Assembly (NCBI GenBank): GCA_016710935.1
Contig: JADJTY010000006.1
Coordinates: 62,001-126,000, forward strand
Direction: 5' to 3'
Length of the DNA stretch: 64,000 nt
Source of the DNA: Chitinophagaceae bacterium
GTDB taxonomy: Bacteria > Bacteroidota > Bacteroidia > Chitinophagales > Chitinophagaceae
The notes beneath the pieces were generated by a model. The model made no database searches, had not been told where the DNA came from, and saw nothing but the letters and a program-made list of their open reading frames with translations. Shown here one piece after another: positions 1 to 8,897 of this stretch. Positions within the stretch are counted from its first letter, which is position 1. Each line of letters opens with the position of its first letter. Position numbers and translations under genes: made by a program.

Positions 1-10
1 ATCTTCAACA

Positions 11-760
11 ATGTTTGTAGCAATAAACAGTAAAAAACAAAATAAACCCGCCATATTTGATTGGCTGGTATTTTCCATTAGTTTATTGCTGGGTTTGATA
101 TTTCCTGAATTAGGTGATCTTACCGCATCTGCATCATTTTCCGGCTGGATGCTGGGCGGCCTTGTATTATACATGCTGGGCCTGTGGTTAAAACACCGGC
201 CGGTATATGCCCGCCTTGCAAACCAGGCTAAGCCACAAAAAGGCATATCTTATATGCTCTTTCTCATCATTGGCCATTGGTTAATTATGCTGGCGGTGGT
301 GATGATTGCGGAAAGCGCATTCAGAAATATCATCGGATTGCCACAGTTGCCTACAGATAATCCCACTTCAGGTTGCCAGGTATTCACCAGCATTGTTTTA
401 TCCATTTTAATAACCTGGCTTGCTTTCAGGCCGGGTGGCAAAAGCCGGAAGCCTGTAACAGAAAAATACTTGTTTAAACGTGAACTGGCAGGCGATATAT
501 TACTCATTTCCGCCGTTTCGCTGTTGTCTTTTGTTTTTTGGGAAAAGAGCATCCTGGCTGCCATGGCGCATATGCGTATGGATAGCATCGGCGATATATT
601 AATGCTTTTTATTTTTCTTGGCTTTGCCTACATGCTGTTTTACCTGCCGCTGCGCTACCTCTATTTAATTGAAGACCATAGCAGCAAGGCATGGCGGCGC
701 TTATTGCTGATATTTATGTTTATACTTGTACGGGCATTGATTGAAGCGGTGCTGTTTTGA
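11..760 (+). CDS. Hypothetical multi-pass inner-membrane protein
   Basis: I do not recognise the family. The 249-residue product has about six or seven hydrophobic segments (roughly residues 17-33, 45-60, 80-103, 125-142, 160-180, 195-215 and 228-247) separated by short basic loops, so it should be an integral cytoplasmic-membrane protein. It has no signal peptide and no recognisable catalytic motif. It stands alone on the plus strand with 336 bases of apparently empty DNA after it. The upstream context lies outside the window, so operon membership is unknown. Confidence 0.75.
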   Translation: MFVAINSKKQNKPAIFDWLVFSISLLLGLIFPELGDLTASASFSGWMLGGLVLYMLGLWLKHRPVYARLANQAKPQKGISYMLFLIIGHWLIMLAVVMIAESAFRNIIGLPQLPTDNPTSGCQVFTSIVLSILITWLAFRPGGKSRKPVTEKYLFKRELAGDILLISAVSLLSFVFWEKSILAAMAHMRMDSIGDILMLFIFLGFAYMLFYLPLRYLYLIEDHSSKAWRRLLLIFMFILVRALIEAVLF

Positions 761-1096
761 TCTGTTCTGATGCTACCGCTCTGTTGTCTCAGCGGGCTTT
801 TCGCAGCGCAATGTTTTTATTTTAGAATATCTTTTTTGCGAAACCCCGATGTATGAAGGCACCGTCATAATAATCCCACTGAAGCCCGTGTTTCCTCCCA
901 AATCATTAAATTAAATCGCAAGCATACTGGGATCACTGGTGCCACCATAATTCTCCGGGACTGTGTCCGGATTCACCAAACAGCTTTCTCTTATTAAACG
1001 ATAACAAAGAGCACACATAAAAAGAAACAGATCTCCTCCAAACAAAAACCCTGTAATTTTGTTTTACGCACGGGCACCACACCATTATAATTAATC
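761..1096. other. Intergenic stretch without a recognised gene
   Basis: I see no coding frame of meaningful length, no RNA gene and no clear hairpin here. The longest ATG-initiated frame is about 21 codons near position 851 and looks like noise. Confidence 0.6.
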
Positions 1097-1885
1097 ATGA
1101 TCACAGCATACAATTTTATAGGATCCTGGCAACTGTTTCCTGAAAAAGGAACTTACGAATCGGGCAACCGGCCCAAGTCGGGTATATACAAAATAGAAGC
1201 AACTGAAAGTAAAAAAGAGATCAGCATCAGCACCAACTGGGTTACTTTGGAGAACCAGGCCTATGCCACCGCTTATACAATTATAGCAGACGAGGACATG
1301 CATGCATTTGCAGATACAGATATGGCAGATGAAGTAAAAACTGTTTTTATCAACAGCATTTGTTTTGAAACCTGTTTTCACCGGAATAAGGAAATGGTAC
1401 TGGAAGTTATTCACCAGCTTTTACCCAATGGATATTTAAGCGTTACACAAAAAGGATATACTCAAGATCAAAAGCCTTATATTAATACAGAGATCTACCA
1501 CAAGCAACTAAGTGTAATGCCATACAGTACCAGTGTAAGCGGTGCTGTTATTAAACCAACCGAGGAAGGCGTTATCAGGCACAAGGCCCTGAGTGCGATG
1601 GAAGAACAAACCAATATGCAACTCGATCAGATCCGCAAACAAATAGAACTACTGGCCCTCCAGGCACAGGAAATTCAGATGCGTAAAGAATTAAGCATGA
1701 TCATTTACAATGCCAAACTCAGCTTTACGCCGGTTATCGGCAACCTGTATTATTTATACGAAAAACAGGATGAGACACATATTGTAAGTATGATAAGCCC
1801 AAAAGAATGGGGCGGTAATGGCCCGTTCAAAAAACTGGTAGCGCAGGTAAAATTATTGGCCGATCATACCTGGGTGGAAATTTAG
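1097..1885 (+). CDS. DUF2452 domain protein
   Basis: The C-terminal half (about residues 160-262) matches the DUF2452 pattern as I remember it: a helix rich in Q, I and R, then SMIIYNAKLSFTPVIGNLYY, a conserved EW after SPK, and the terminal LLADHTWVEI. The N-terminal half (residues 1-150) reads like a small beta-barrel or lipocalin-type domain starting with a GSWQL motif. No signal peptide or membrane segment is visible, so it is probably cytoplasmic. The biochemical role is unknown. The gene appears monocistronic. Confidence 0.65.
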   Translation: MITAYNFIGSWQLFPEKGTYESGNRPKSGIYKIEATESKKEISISTNWVTLENQAYATAYTIIADEDMHAFADTDMADEVKTVFINSICFETCFHRNKEMVLEVIHQLLPNGYLSVTQKGYTQDQKPYINTEIYHKQLSVMPYSTSVSGAVIKPTEEGVIRHKALSAMEEQTNMQLDQIRKQIELLALQAQEIQMRKELSMIIYNAKLSFTPVIGNLYYLYEKQDETHIVSMISPKEWGGNGPFKKLVAQVKLLADHTWVEI

Positions 1886-2018
1886 TGATGGCTTGTTAAC
1901 CCTAAGTTTCTGAAAACGCTGCACCTTCCAGCTATTTTATTTTACCACAGCCTGTGGAAAATATTAACTTCTTATTTTCCATTCCCTTTCCTACATTCAT
2001 AAAAAATAAAACTGAAGC

Positions 2019-2888
2019 TTGGAAGAAAACAGAGAAATAACGGCCCTGTTACATTTGATCGATGATCCGGATGAAGATGTGTACAGCACGGTAAGTGATA
2101 AGATCATATCATTTGGTAAGGATATCATACCCAACCTGGAAAGCCTGTGGGAACATACGGGCAATGAAGAGATCCAGGAAAGAATTGAATTGCTGATCCA
2201 TCGCCTGCATTTCCGCGATCTTATGGATGACTTTACCGACTGGGCTGCAAAAGATGCCGATCTGCTGGAAGGTGCTTTGCTTGTAGCACGATATCATTAC
2301 CCGGATATGGATACTACGGCTGTGTACCGGGAAATTGAAAAACTACGCCGCAATACCTGGCTGGAACTCAACAACTACCTAACTCCCATTGAACAGATCA
2401 ATATTGTTACCAGTATTTTTTATAACTATTACAAACAAAAAGGTGTAGAGTTTGCTTACAACAATCCCGATGATTATTTAATTAATAAAACCCTTGACAG
2501 CAAAAAGGGAAATGCCTTAAGCAACGGCATCATATACATTGCTCTTTGCGAACTGCTGGATATTCCGGTGAAAGCGGTTAATATTCCCAGGCAGTTCATA
2601 CTGGCATATTTTGATCCGCAGCATGATCTGCTGAACCAGGTCGGACATCCATCAGAAAAAATAAATTTCTTTATTGATCCTTTAAACGGGCAAATGTACA
2701 GTCACAATGACGTGGAAGCTTATTTTAAACGCATCTCCGTACCCGCTGTTCCTTCTTATTTCAGGCAGTTAAATAACAGGCGCATTATTCAGTATTTACT
2801 CGAGGAGTTAAGCAAATGTTTTGATAACGACCGCAACCGTTACAAAATGGATGAACTGCTTTTACTTGCAAATTTATTAGACCAATGA
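2019..2888 (+). CDS. Transglutaminase-like superfamily protein (SirB1-type core)
   Basis: The first 70 residues are helical, in the style of HEAT repeats. Residues 110-260 resemble the SirB1/Transglut_core2 region: NNPDDYLINKTLDSKKGNALSN-like helix, then IALCELLDIPVKAVNIP and FIDPLNG. The catalytic cysteine of true transglutaminases is not evident at the expected helix start, so a non-enzymatic role is likely. The start is TTG at 2019; no in-frame ATG gives the full N-terminus. The stop overlaps the next gene by ATGA, indicating translational coupling in a three-gene unit with the DUF952 and CsaA genes. Confidence 0.65.
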   Translation: MEENREITALLHLIDDPDEDVYSTVSDKIISFGKDIIPNLESLWEHTGNEEIQERIELLIHRLHFRDLMDDFTDWAAKDADLLEGALLVARYHYPDMDTTAVYREIEKLRRNTWLELNNYLTPIEQINIVTSIFYNYYKQKGVEFAYNNPDDYLINKTLDSKKGNALSNGIIYIALCELLDIPVKAVNIPRQFILAYFDPQHDLLNQVGHPSEKINFFIDPLNGQMYSHNDVEAYFKRISVPAVPSYFRQLNNRRIIQYLLEELSKCFDNDRNRYKMDELLLLANLLDQ

Positions 2889-3178
2889 TCTACCATGTAG
2901 TTACTGCAGCCAACTGGCAAAATGCTTTACAGCAGGGCTTTTACGAAGCTGATTCGCTGGCGGATGAAGGTTTTATACATACCAGCAACGCTGAACAGGT
3001 AGCCGGAGTTTTAGAACGTTATTACAAAGATCAAAGCAATTTATTGTTGTTGCATATTGACGAAACAAAATTAACTGCTCCTTTAAAATACGAACTGGCT
3101 CCTTCTGTTAATGAAGAGTTTCCACACATTTACGGCAGGCTTAATGTAGATGCCGTGGTTAAAGTTGAAAACTTATGA
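2885..3178 (+). CDS. DUF952 domain protein
   Basis: This 97-residue protein opens with IYHVVTAANWQ and contains DEGFIHTSNAEQV and HIYGRLNVDAVV, which are the usual landmarks of DUF952. The family is small and cytoplasmic and has no established reaction that I can state with confidence. It overlaps the upstream transglutaminase-like gene and the downstream CsaA gene by four bases each (ATGA junctions), so the three are almost certainly co-translated. Confidence 0.75.
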   Translation: MIYHVVTAANWQNALQQGFYEADSLADEGFIHTSNAEQVAGVLERYYKDQSNLLLLHIDETKLTAPLKYELAPSVNEEFPHIYGRLNVDAVVKVENL

Positions 3179-3504
3179 TCAGTTGGGAAGATTTTGAAAA
3201 AATTGATATCCGCACCGGAACCATCCTGGAGGCAAATGATTTTCCGGCTGCAAGGAAACCAGCCTATCAACTTATGATTGATTTTGGAGAATTTGGAACT
3301 AAAAGATCCTCTGCACAAATAACAGCCTTATATAAAAAAGATGAATTAATTGGTAAACAGGTCATTGCTGTTGTAAATTTTCCTGTAAAACAAATCGCCG
3401 GTTTTTTCAGCGAATGCCTGGTGCTGGGTGTTTATAATGAGAACAATGATGTGGTGTTGCTGCAGCCAACATTGCCGGTTAAGAACGGAAGTAAGATTGG
3501 GTAG
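3175..3504 (+). CDS. csaA: CsaA-type tRNA-binding domain protein
   Basis: The whole 109-residue protein is one OB-fold tRNA-binding domain: WEDFEKIDIRTGTI at the start, AYQLMIDFG, SSAQIT, then GKQVIAVVNFP and FFSECLVLG. CsaA proteins bind tRNA-like ligands and have been described as export-related chaperones. It overlaps the DUF952 gene by ATGA. Its TAG stop at 3502-3504 lies inside the first arm of a palindromic repeat, so the repeat supplies the end of this gene. Confidence 0.85.
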   Translation: MISWEDFEKIDIRTGTILEANDFPAARKPAYQLMIDFGEFGTKRSSAQITALYKKDELIGKQVIAVVNFPVKQIAGFFSECLVLGVYNENNDVVLLQPTLPVKNGSKIG

Positions 3505-3580
3505 GAACACGCCTGTGGCGTGTTCTGTAAAATGTAACCTGCAGCAAATTCAATTGAACACGCCACAGGCGTGTTCCTAC
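3501..3580. repeat. REPIN-like pair of inverted palindromes
   Basis: Two 25-base arms (3501-3525 and 3556-3580) are exact reverse complements separated by 30 bases. Each arm is itself a palindrome: GAACACGCC, three bases, GGCGTGTTC. Two inverted REP elements forming a long hairpin is the layout of REPINs, which are mobilised by RAYT (IS200-like Y1) transposases. No RAYT gene is seen in this window. The outermost TAG of each arm is the stop codon of the adjacent gene (csaA on plus, the ArsR gene on minus). It may also act as a bidirectional terminator. Confidence 0.8.
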
Positions 3581-3855
3581 GAACCAAATTTCTCAAAATA
3601 CTGCCCCAGCATTTTAAAATTTTCCTTATTCAGTGTAAAAATATTATGGCGGCCCTGTTTACGGCAGTCAATCAATTCGCTATCGGCCAGTAATTTAATG
3701 TGATGCGAACAGGTTGGTTGAGACAGGCCGGTTAATTCCACTACATCGCAGCACCTGATCTCTCCTTTTTTGGAAAGCTCCTGCAAAATAGACATCCGGT
3801 AAGGGTCAGCTACAGCCGACACCGCTTTTTCGTAAAATTTTAAATCACGCTGCAT
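3577..3855 (-). CDS. ArsR-family winged-helix transcriptional regulator
   Basis: The protein has the ArsR layout: a helix ending AVADPYRMSILQELSKKGEI, then VVELTGLSQPTCSHHIKLL as the recognition helix region and a wing with RKQGRHNIFTLN. A CC pair before the recognition helix (IRCCDVVEL) could bind metal or sense oxidation, but this is inference. I chose the internal ATG at 3855 (MQRDLKFYEK) because family members start near there; an in-frame ATG at 3909 would add 18 residues. The TAG stop is provided by the REPIN arm. No target operon is obvious next to it. Confidence 0.85.
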   Translation of the reverse strand: MQRDLKFYEKAVSAVADPYRMSILQELSKKGEIRCCDVVELTGLSQPTCSHHIKLLADSELIDCRKQGRHNIFTLNKENFKMLGQYFEKFGS

Positions 3856-3939
3856 AATTTTTTGCTTCAATACTTGTTCAAAGGAATTATATTTTAACCA
3901 AAGAGACAAAAGAAATTAAGCTGTGTATCTTTTAATGGT

Positions 3940-4007
3940 GTCAGGTTGAGCTTTTCGAAACCGGTATGATTTCTTAAGCAACCCGCCTTCGACAGGCTCA
4001 GGCCGAC
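3940..4007. repeat. Inverted pair of dispersed REP-like sequences
   Basis: Positions 3940-3964 and 3983-4007 are imperfect inverted copies sharing GTC..G..TGAGC.T.TCGAA..CGG. The second copy reads as the familiar Bacteroidota repeat that yields PEPVEG in spurious translations. It sits between the divergent ArsR and ogt genes. No protein is encoded here. Confidence 0.6.
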
Positions 4008-4077
4008 AGCATATTATTTTAAAATAAAATTCAACAAAAAACAGTCCCGGAAATTCAGTAAATTTAGAAAGCAAAAA

Positions 4078-4590
4078 ATGAACATCGAAATCGTATATTA
4101 TCAATCGCCTGTGGGCGTACTCGAGATCAGGAGCAACGGCAGTTCTGTTTCGGATGTGTTATTTGTAAACTCCTGGAAAGGAGCCAAATTAATTGAAAGT
4201 GAACTCAGTTTTGAGAAACCAAAATCTCCTGTATTAAAATCCTGTATAAAACAGCTGGATGAATATTTTGCAGGAACCAGGACCGTATTCAACATTCACA
4301 CTTTACAGGTGGGTACCGAATTTCAGCAAACTGTCTGGAAGGAATTGTGCAATATCCCTTACGGACGAACCATCAGTTATCATGAACTAAGCAAACGCAT
4401 TGGCAATGTAAAAGCCATTCGTGCAGTGGGTACGGCCAATGGCAACAACAGTATCAGCATTATTGTTCCATGTCACCGTGTTATCGGTAGTAATGGCGAT
4501 CTGGTTGGTTATGGCGGCGATCTGTGGAGAAAGAAATGGCTGCTTGAGCATGAAGGAAAGATCGCTAACGGTGTACAGACCTTATTTTAG
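4078..4590 (+). CDS. ogt: Methylated-DNA--protein-cysteine methyltransferase
   Basis: This enzyme repairs O6-alkylguanine by transferring the alkyl group to its own cysteine. The active-site motif IVPCHRVIGSNG is intact, followed by GYGGDLWRKKWLLEHEG, and the helix-turn-helix region FQQTVWKELCNIPYGRTISY precedes it. The length (170 residues) is normal for a single-domain Ogt/MGMT. It ends convergently with cdd, the two genes overlapping by nine bases. It starts right at ATG 4078, after the REP-like repeat pair. Confidence 0.93.
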   Translation: MNIEIVYYQSPVGVLEIRSNGSSVSDVLFVNSWKGAKLIESELSFEKPKSPVLKSCIKQLDEYFAGTRTVFNIHTLQVGTEFQQTVWKELCNIPYGRTISYHELSKRIGNVKAIRAVGTANGNNSISIIVPCHRVIGSNGDLVGYGGDLWRKKWLLEHEGKIANGVQTLF

Positions 4591-5067
4591 ATCCACGCTT
4601 CCAAAAGATAAAGGCAACAATGCATTGGCATTGGCAATGACAAATACTTTTCCATCCAGTCCGCTTAAAATTAAACGTATGGGTTGTTTTACACGTTCCT
4701 CATACTCTACCATTGCCTGCCTGCACATACCGCATGGCGAAATAGGATGATTGCTTACACCAGTTGTATTATCGTAACTGATGGCAATGGTATCAATAGC
4801 AATATTCGGATACAAAGAAGCTGCAGATCCCAATAAAACCCTTTCTGCACAAATACCCACCGGATACGAAGCATTTTCCTGGTTAGTACCGGCAACGATC
4901 TCCCCGTTTGCCAGTTTGGCCACAGCGCCTACATTAAAGTTGGAATAGGGAGCATACGCAGCCGCGGTAACTTCCCTTGCCTCATTCACCAGCCAGGCGT
5001 CCTGTTCATTCAGATCGGCAATAGAATCATAAACCTCATAAGAAAAACTGTAATTTTCTTTCTTCAT
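4582..5067 (-). CDS. cdd: Cytidine deaminase
   Basis: Hydrolytic deamination of cytidine and deoxycytidine in pyrimidine salvage. The zinc site is complete: CAERVLL (catalytic C-A-E) and SPCGMCRQ (PCxxC). AAYAPYSNFNVGA and NQENASYPVGICAE are typical of homo-tetrameric Cdd. The length of 161 residues fits. The last codons overlap the end of ogt on the other strand by nine bases. Confidence 0.93.
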   Translation of the reverse strand: MKKENYSFSYEVYDSIADLNEQDAWLVNEAREVTAAAYAPYSNFNVGAVAKLANGEIVAGTNQENASYPVGICAERVLLGSAASLYPNIAIDTIAISYDNTTGVSNHPISPCGMCRQAMVEYEERVKQPIRLILSGLDGKVFVIANANALLPLSFGSVDLK

Positions 5068-5163
5068 AATCTAAAATTAATATCAGATAAAAAATCCTCC
5101 CTGCACAGCACAGAGAGGATATGATATTCTTAAAGTTAATTTTAAAAACCGACATACAACAAA

Positions 5164-6702
5164 TTATTTGATCCAGCGGAACAACCGGTTCCAGCGTGGA
5201 CCATTCTCATAACTGAACCAGATCAGCGATGCTTTGCCCACTACATGATCTTCGGGTACAAAGCCCCAAAAGCGGCTGTCGAGTGAATTCAGGCGGTTAT
5301 CGCCCATCAGCCAGAAATAATCCATTTTAAACGTGTAGCTGGCAGCCTCTTTTCCGTTAATAAAATATTTACCAGCCCGGTTCTCAAATGTATTGCCTTC
5401 ATACACTTCTATACAACGCTGATACCGTATCATATTATCAGGTGTTAAAGGTATGCTTGCTCCTTTTTTAGGAATCCATAAAGGGCCATAATTATCAGGT
5501 GACCAGGTTTTTCCCGTTGAGTCGCTGTAATAGGGAAACAGATCGTTACTATGATTGGATATAACATCCGTGAGTATATAACCACCAGGAAGCGGTAGTT
5601 TTAAATTTTTCATTTCTTCATTGGTAATATTCACGTGGTAAAGATTATTGTTAACCTGCTGTACATCGCCCTGGGATAAACGTACCTGGATACCAAAATC
5701 CTTTAATTTTTCAGCTAACTGATCTTCATCCAGGAAACTGCCTGCTGGCAATTGTAATGAATAGAACCGTTCAGATTTTGGAAAATAATCTTCCGGCTTA
5801 CCATTCACCATCAGTTTACGATGAATGATCTGGATATTATCTCCCGGGATACCAACACATCTTTTAATAAAATTCTCTCTTTTATCAACCGGCCGGGTAG
5901 TAATGATGTCGCCGTAATCCTGCCACACCCGGTCACGACCGCTTTCCCGTACCTCCTGGTAATAGGTTTTTTGAGAGCCGAACCTTTGCTGCCCGTCCAC
6001 AATGGGATCATTGATCAGTGTATCATTTACAGGAAAATTAAAAACCACGGCATCATTTCTTTTTACCGGGCTTGAAAACCAGCGTGTATAAGGAATATGG
6101 ATCCATTCTACATAGGATTTGGTGTTGATAAAAGGAATGGTATGATGCACAAAAGGCATCGCAATAGGTGTATTGGGAATGCGGGGGCCATAGGCCATTT
6201 TACTAACAAATAAAAAATCATTAACGAGTAATGTTTTTTCTTCCGAAGGCGTTGGGATCGTATATGCTTCAAAAACAAAAGTGCGTATAAGCGTAGCCGC
6301 AACAATTGCAAAAGCCGCCGCATCGATCCATTCCCGGGCACCTGATTTTTTGTAATTTTTTACCACTGCAGTGCCGGCATATCTTTCATTTTTTGAATAG
6401 CCCAGGTAAGGAAAATATATAAAAGGAAAAAAAACGGCAGCAGCATGATGCCAGAAATTAAATCGGCCAAAATGCTCAACAAATTTTATACATATCCAGA
6501 TGGTAATAAACTGCCCGGCAACCGGTACTAACTGAAAAAAGAACCAGTATTTTTTGAGTTCCATTTTTTGAACCATGCACCAGGTATTGTAAAACGGAAC
6601 CAGTGCTTTCCAGGGCGCAATACCCGCCTTTTTAAACATACCATACATTCCAATATGCCAGCCCAGGGTACCTATAATAAAAATGATCCAGCCTATACTC
6701 AT
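5164..6702 (-). CDS. lepB: Signal peptidase I, long Bacteroidota form
   Basis: Membrane-bound serine endopeptidase that removes Sec signal peptides at the periplasmic face. The first 100 residues form about three membrane segments (GWIIFIIGTLGW and following), a DUF5684-like extension found in Bacteroidota. Another membrane segment precedes IPTPSEEKTLL, which holds the catalytic serine near residue 150. RENFIKRCVGIPGD carries the catalytic lysine, and the C-terminal box is WLMGDNRLNSLDSRFWG. The residue after the nucleophile is E rather than the usual M. At 512 residues it is much longer than E. coli-type enzymes because of inserts between the boxes. It appears monocistronic. Confidence 0.92.
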   Translation of the reverse strand: MSIGWIIFIIGTLGWHIGMYGMFKKAGIAPWKALVPFYNTWCMVQKMELKKYWFFFQLVPVAGQFITIWICIKFVEHFGRFNFWHHAAAVFFPFIYFPYLGYSKNERYAGTAVVKNYKKSGAREWIDAAAFAIVAATLIRTFVFEAYTIPTPSEEKTLLVNDFLFVSKMAYGPRIPNTPIAMPFVHHTIPFINTKSYVEWIHIPYTRWFSSPVKRNDAVVFNFPVNDTLINDPIVDGQQRFGSQKTYYQEVRESGRDRVWQDYGDIITTRPVDKRENFIKRCVGIPGDNIQIIHRKLMVNGKPEDYFPKSERFYSLQLPAGSFLDEDQLAEKLKDFGIQVRLSQGDVQQVNNNLYHVNITNEEMKNLKLPLPGGYILTDVISNHSNDLFPYYSDSTGKTWSPDNYGPLWIPKKGASIPLTPDNMIRYQRCIEVYEGNTFENRAGKYFINGKEAASYTFKMDYFWLMGDNRLNSLDSRFWGFVPEDHVVGKASLIWFSYENGPRWNRLFRWIK

Positions 6703-6786
6703 GCGTTAAATTTTAGAAGTGCCAAAAATACCATAATTAACCGTGTGATAAATATTTATGCAAATAATGTTTTGAAATGTTTAACA

Positions 6787-7440
6787 CTATAACTGTTCCT
6801 GCTGCAATATTGAATTTATACAATTGCTTACCTCATCTGCCTTGTTCATGATCATAAAATGTCCGCCGTCTTTAATCGTGTAATCTGCTTTTATATTTTT
6901 AATGGGAAACATATTGTCTTTATCACCATGAATGTGGTAAATATTGGGCTGCTGCAAATGATTCTTCCAGTTTATAGCCTGGTTAACAGCCCAATTGGTA
7001 TAGGGCAGATCAACCTCTCTTCTAAAACCGGCAACCAGTGCTTTCTCTTCGTCTGTTTGTACGCCCAGCATTTTATTTTGAATGGGCTGTGTAAGCCGCG
7101 ATGATTTTAGCGGCACAATTTTGTTAAGCTTTAACCTGGCTACAGTCTTCATCCAGAGCGGCAATTCTTTTGATGATTTGATGCTGGAGATGATAATTAT
7201 TTTGCTTACCGGTATTTGTTTGGCTACTTCCGTACACATCATTCCTCCAAACGAAAGCCCCATCAATACCGGGTTTTCTTCGGTTATGCCGGCCCGCATC
7301 CTGGTTGCATATTCTGTTATGGTTTCATTGGGTTGAGGTATCAGCCAGTTAATAACTTTTAACTGATAGCCATGTATCTTCAATTTGGAAAAGGCTCTTT
7401 CATCGGCCCCTAAACCACTTATGCAATAAATTGTTTTCAT
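6787..7440 (-). CDS. Alpha/beta-hydrolase family protein
   Basis: A small (217-residue) cytoplasmic hydrolase with the nucleophile elbow LMGLSFGGMMC near residue 62, an acidic residue in HIHGDKDNMFP and a terminal histidine in DGGHFMIM, giving a complete Ser-Asp-His triad. The N-terminal SGLGADERAF forms the oxyanion-hole loop. The substrate is unknown. A short palindrome (CCGCC-GT-GGCGG, 7450-7461) lies immediately upstream and may be a dispersed repeat. No neighbour suggests a pathway. Confidence 0.8.
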   Translation of the reverse strand: MKTIYCISGLGADERAFSKLKIHGYQLKVINWLIPQPNETITEYATRMRAGITEENPVLMGLSFGGMMCTEVAKQIPVSKIIIISSIKSSKELPLWMKTVARLKLNKIVPLKSSRLTQPIQNKMLGVQTDEEKALVAGFRREVDLPYTNWAVNQAINWKNHLQQPNIYHIHGDKDNMFPIKNIKADYTIKDGGHFMIMNKADEVSNCINSILQQEQL

Positions 7441-7552
7441 ACCCCTGACCCGCCGTGGCGGAGAACTTACATTGTTACTGTATTAGCTAATCTGAACAGT
7501 TTTTAAATCAAATGATTCCTCTTTTCTGTTCTAATTGAATTTTATTTAAGTA

Positions 7553-8716
7553 TTATTTCTTTGGCAACACATAATTTTCTACATCTTCCAGTGTAATGTT
7601 TTTACCCGACAAGATGATCAGCCGCTCAACCACATTGCGTAATTCGCGGATGTTACCCGTCCAGTTATAATTTTTTAATGCCTCCATTGCTTTGGCATCC
7701 ACTTCCTTTTTAGGCTGACCGTATTCTGCAGCAATGATGTTCAGAAAATGTTCAACCAGGGAAGGAACATCGTCCCTGCGTTCGTTTAATGATGGTACAT
7801 GAATGATAATTACGCCGAGGCGATGATACAGATCGAGCCTGAAATTCTTCTCATCTACTTCTTTCAGCAGATCTTTATTGGTGGCGGCAATAACACGCAC
7901 ATCAACCGAAATGTCTTTTTCGGCCCCTACCCTTGTTATCTTACCTTCCTGCAAGGCCCTTAAAACTTTTGCCTGTGCAGTCAGGCTCATATCGCCGATC
8001 TCATCCAAAAACAAGGTGCCGCCGTTAGCGGTCTCAAATTTACCAATGCGTTGTTTTACTGCAGAAGTAAAAGAGCCCTTTTCATGGCCAAACAATTCGC
8101 TTTCTATCAGTTCGCCGGGTATAGCTGCACAATTCACTTCTACCATGGGCCCGCTGCTGCGGTTACTTTTTTCATGGATCCACCTGGCAACTAATTCTTT
8201 ACCAACGCCATTTTCGCCGGTGATTAAAACACGGGCATCAGTGGGCGCTACTTTTTCAATGGTATCTTTGATCTTGTTCAGGGGTGCACTTTCACCAACC
8301 ATTTCCAAAGCCTTTCCTACCTTACGTTTCAGCACTTTTGTTTCAGTAACCAGTTGTTGCTTATCCAATGCATTTCTCAGGGTGATAAGCAAACGGTTAA
8401 GATCCGGCGGCTTGCTGATATAATCAAATGCTCCCTTCTTAACCGCTTCAACAGCTGTTTCTACATTCCCATGCCCACTGATCATGATAACAGGCACATC
8501 CGGGTTAATGAGTTTTGATCTATCCAAAAACTCAATTCCATCAAGCTTGGGCATTTTAATATCACACAGCACTACATCATATGTTTTTTCAGAAAACTTT
8601 TTCAGCCCTTCTTCGCCATCACCCGCTTCATCAATTTTGTATCCTTCGTAACTAAGTATCTCGGTAAGGGTTTTCCGGATGGATTTTTCATCGTCGATGA
8701 TTAAGATATTGGCCAT
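7553..8716 (-). CDS. Response regulator with sigma-54 AAA+ domain, lacking a DNA-binding HTH
   Basis: NtrC-like layout: receiver domain (residues 1-120) with the acidic pair IIDDE, phospho-acceptor Asp in VVLCDIKMP and Lys in YISKP; central AAA+ domain (about 140-370) with Walker A GENGVGKE and GGTLFLDEIGDM. The sigma-54-contacting loop, usually GAFTGA, reads GSFTSA here. The protein stops at ENYVLPKK, right after the AAA+ lid, so the Fis-type helix-turn-helix is missing (387 residues versus about 450). I used the ATG at 8716 (MANILIIDDE); the open frame extends further upstream without homology. It lies downstream of the tssC terminator, so any role in T6SS control is only inference. Confidence 0.88.
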   Translation of the reverse strand: MANILIIDDEKSIRKTLTEILSYEGYKIDEAGDGEEGLKKFSEKTYDVVLCDIKMPKLDGIEFLDRSKLINPDVPVIMISGHGNVETAVEAVKKGAFDYISKPPDLNRLLITLRNALDKQQLVTETKVLKRKVGKALEMVGESAPLNKIKDTIEKVAPTDARVLITGENGVGKELVARWIHEKSNRSSGPMVEVNCAAIPGELIESELFGHEKGSFTSAVKQRIGKFETANGGTLFLDEIGDMSLTAQAKVLRALQEGKITRVGAEKDISVDVRVIAATNKDLLKEVDEKNFRLDLYHRLGVIIIHVPSLNERRDDVPSLVEHFLNIIAAEYGQPKKEVDAKAMEALKNYNWTGNIRELRNVVERLIILSGKNITLEDVENYVLPKK

Positions 8717-8842
8717 AAAGAAATTAATTTTTTCGCGTAATGGTGGGTTACCGGATCTTCCAGTTCTTACAAAAATAACGAATATTTGATACCCTAAATG
8801 GCAATTTGATTTGTATGGGGAATGTGGCGGAAATCTTAAAAT

Positions 8843-8874
8843 GAAAAACCCCGGCATTGTATTATTTGCCGGGG
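8843..8874 (-). terminator. Rho-independent terminator after tssC
   Basis: On the minus strand an 8-bp GC-rich stem (CCCCGGCA at 8849-8856 pairing with TGCCGGGG at 8867-8874) is followed by TTTTTCAT. It lies 24 bases after the tssC stop and closes the minus-strand T6SS operon. Confidence 0.8.
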
Positions 8875-8897
8875 TCCTGAAATTGAATATTGTACAC

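Noticed and set aside
3916..4104. Minus-strand frame containing PEPVEG
   Set aside because: The sequence is the translation of a dispersed palindromic repeat, not a gene.
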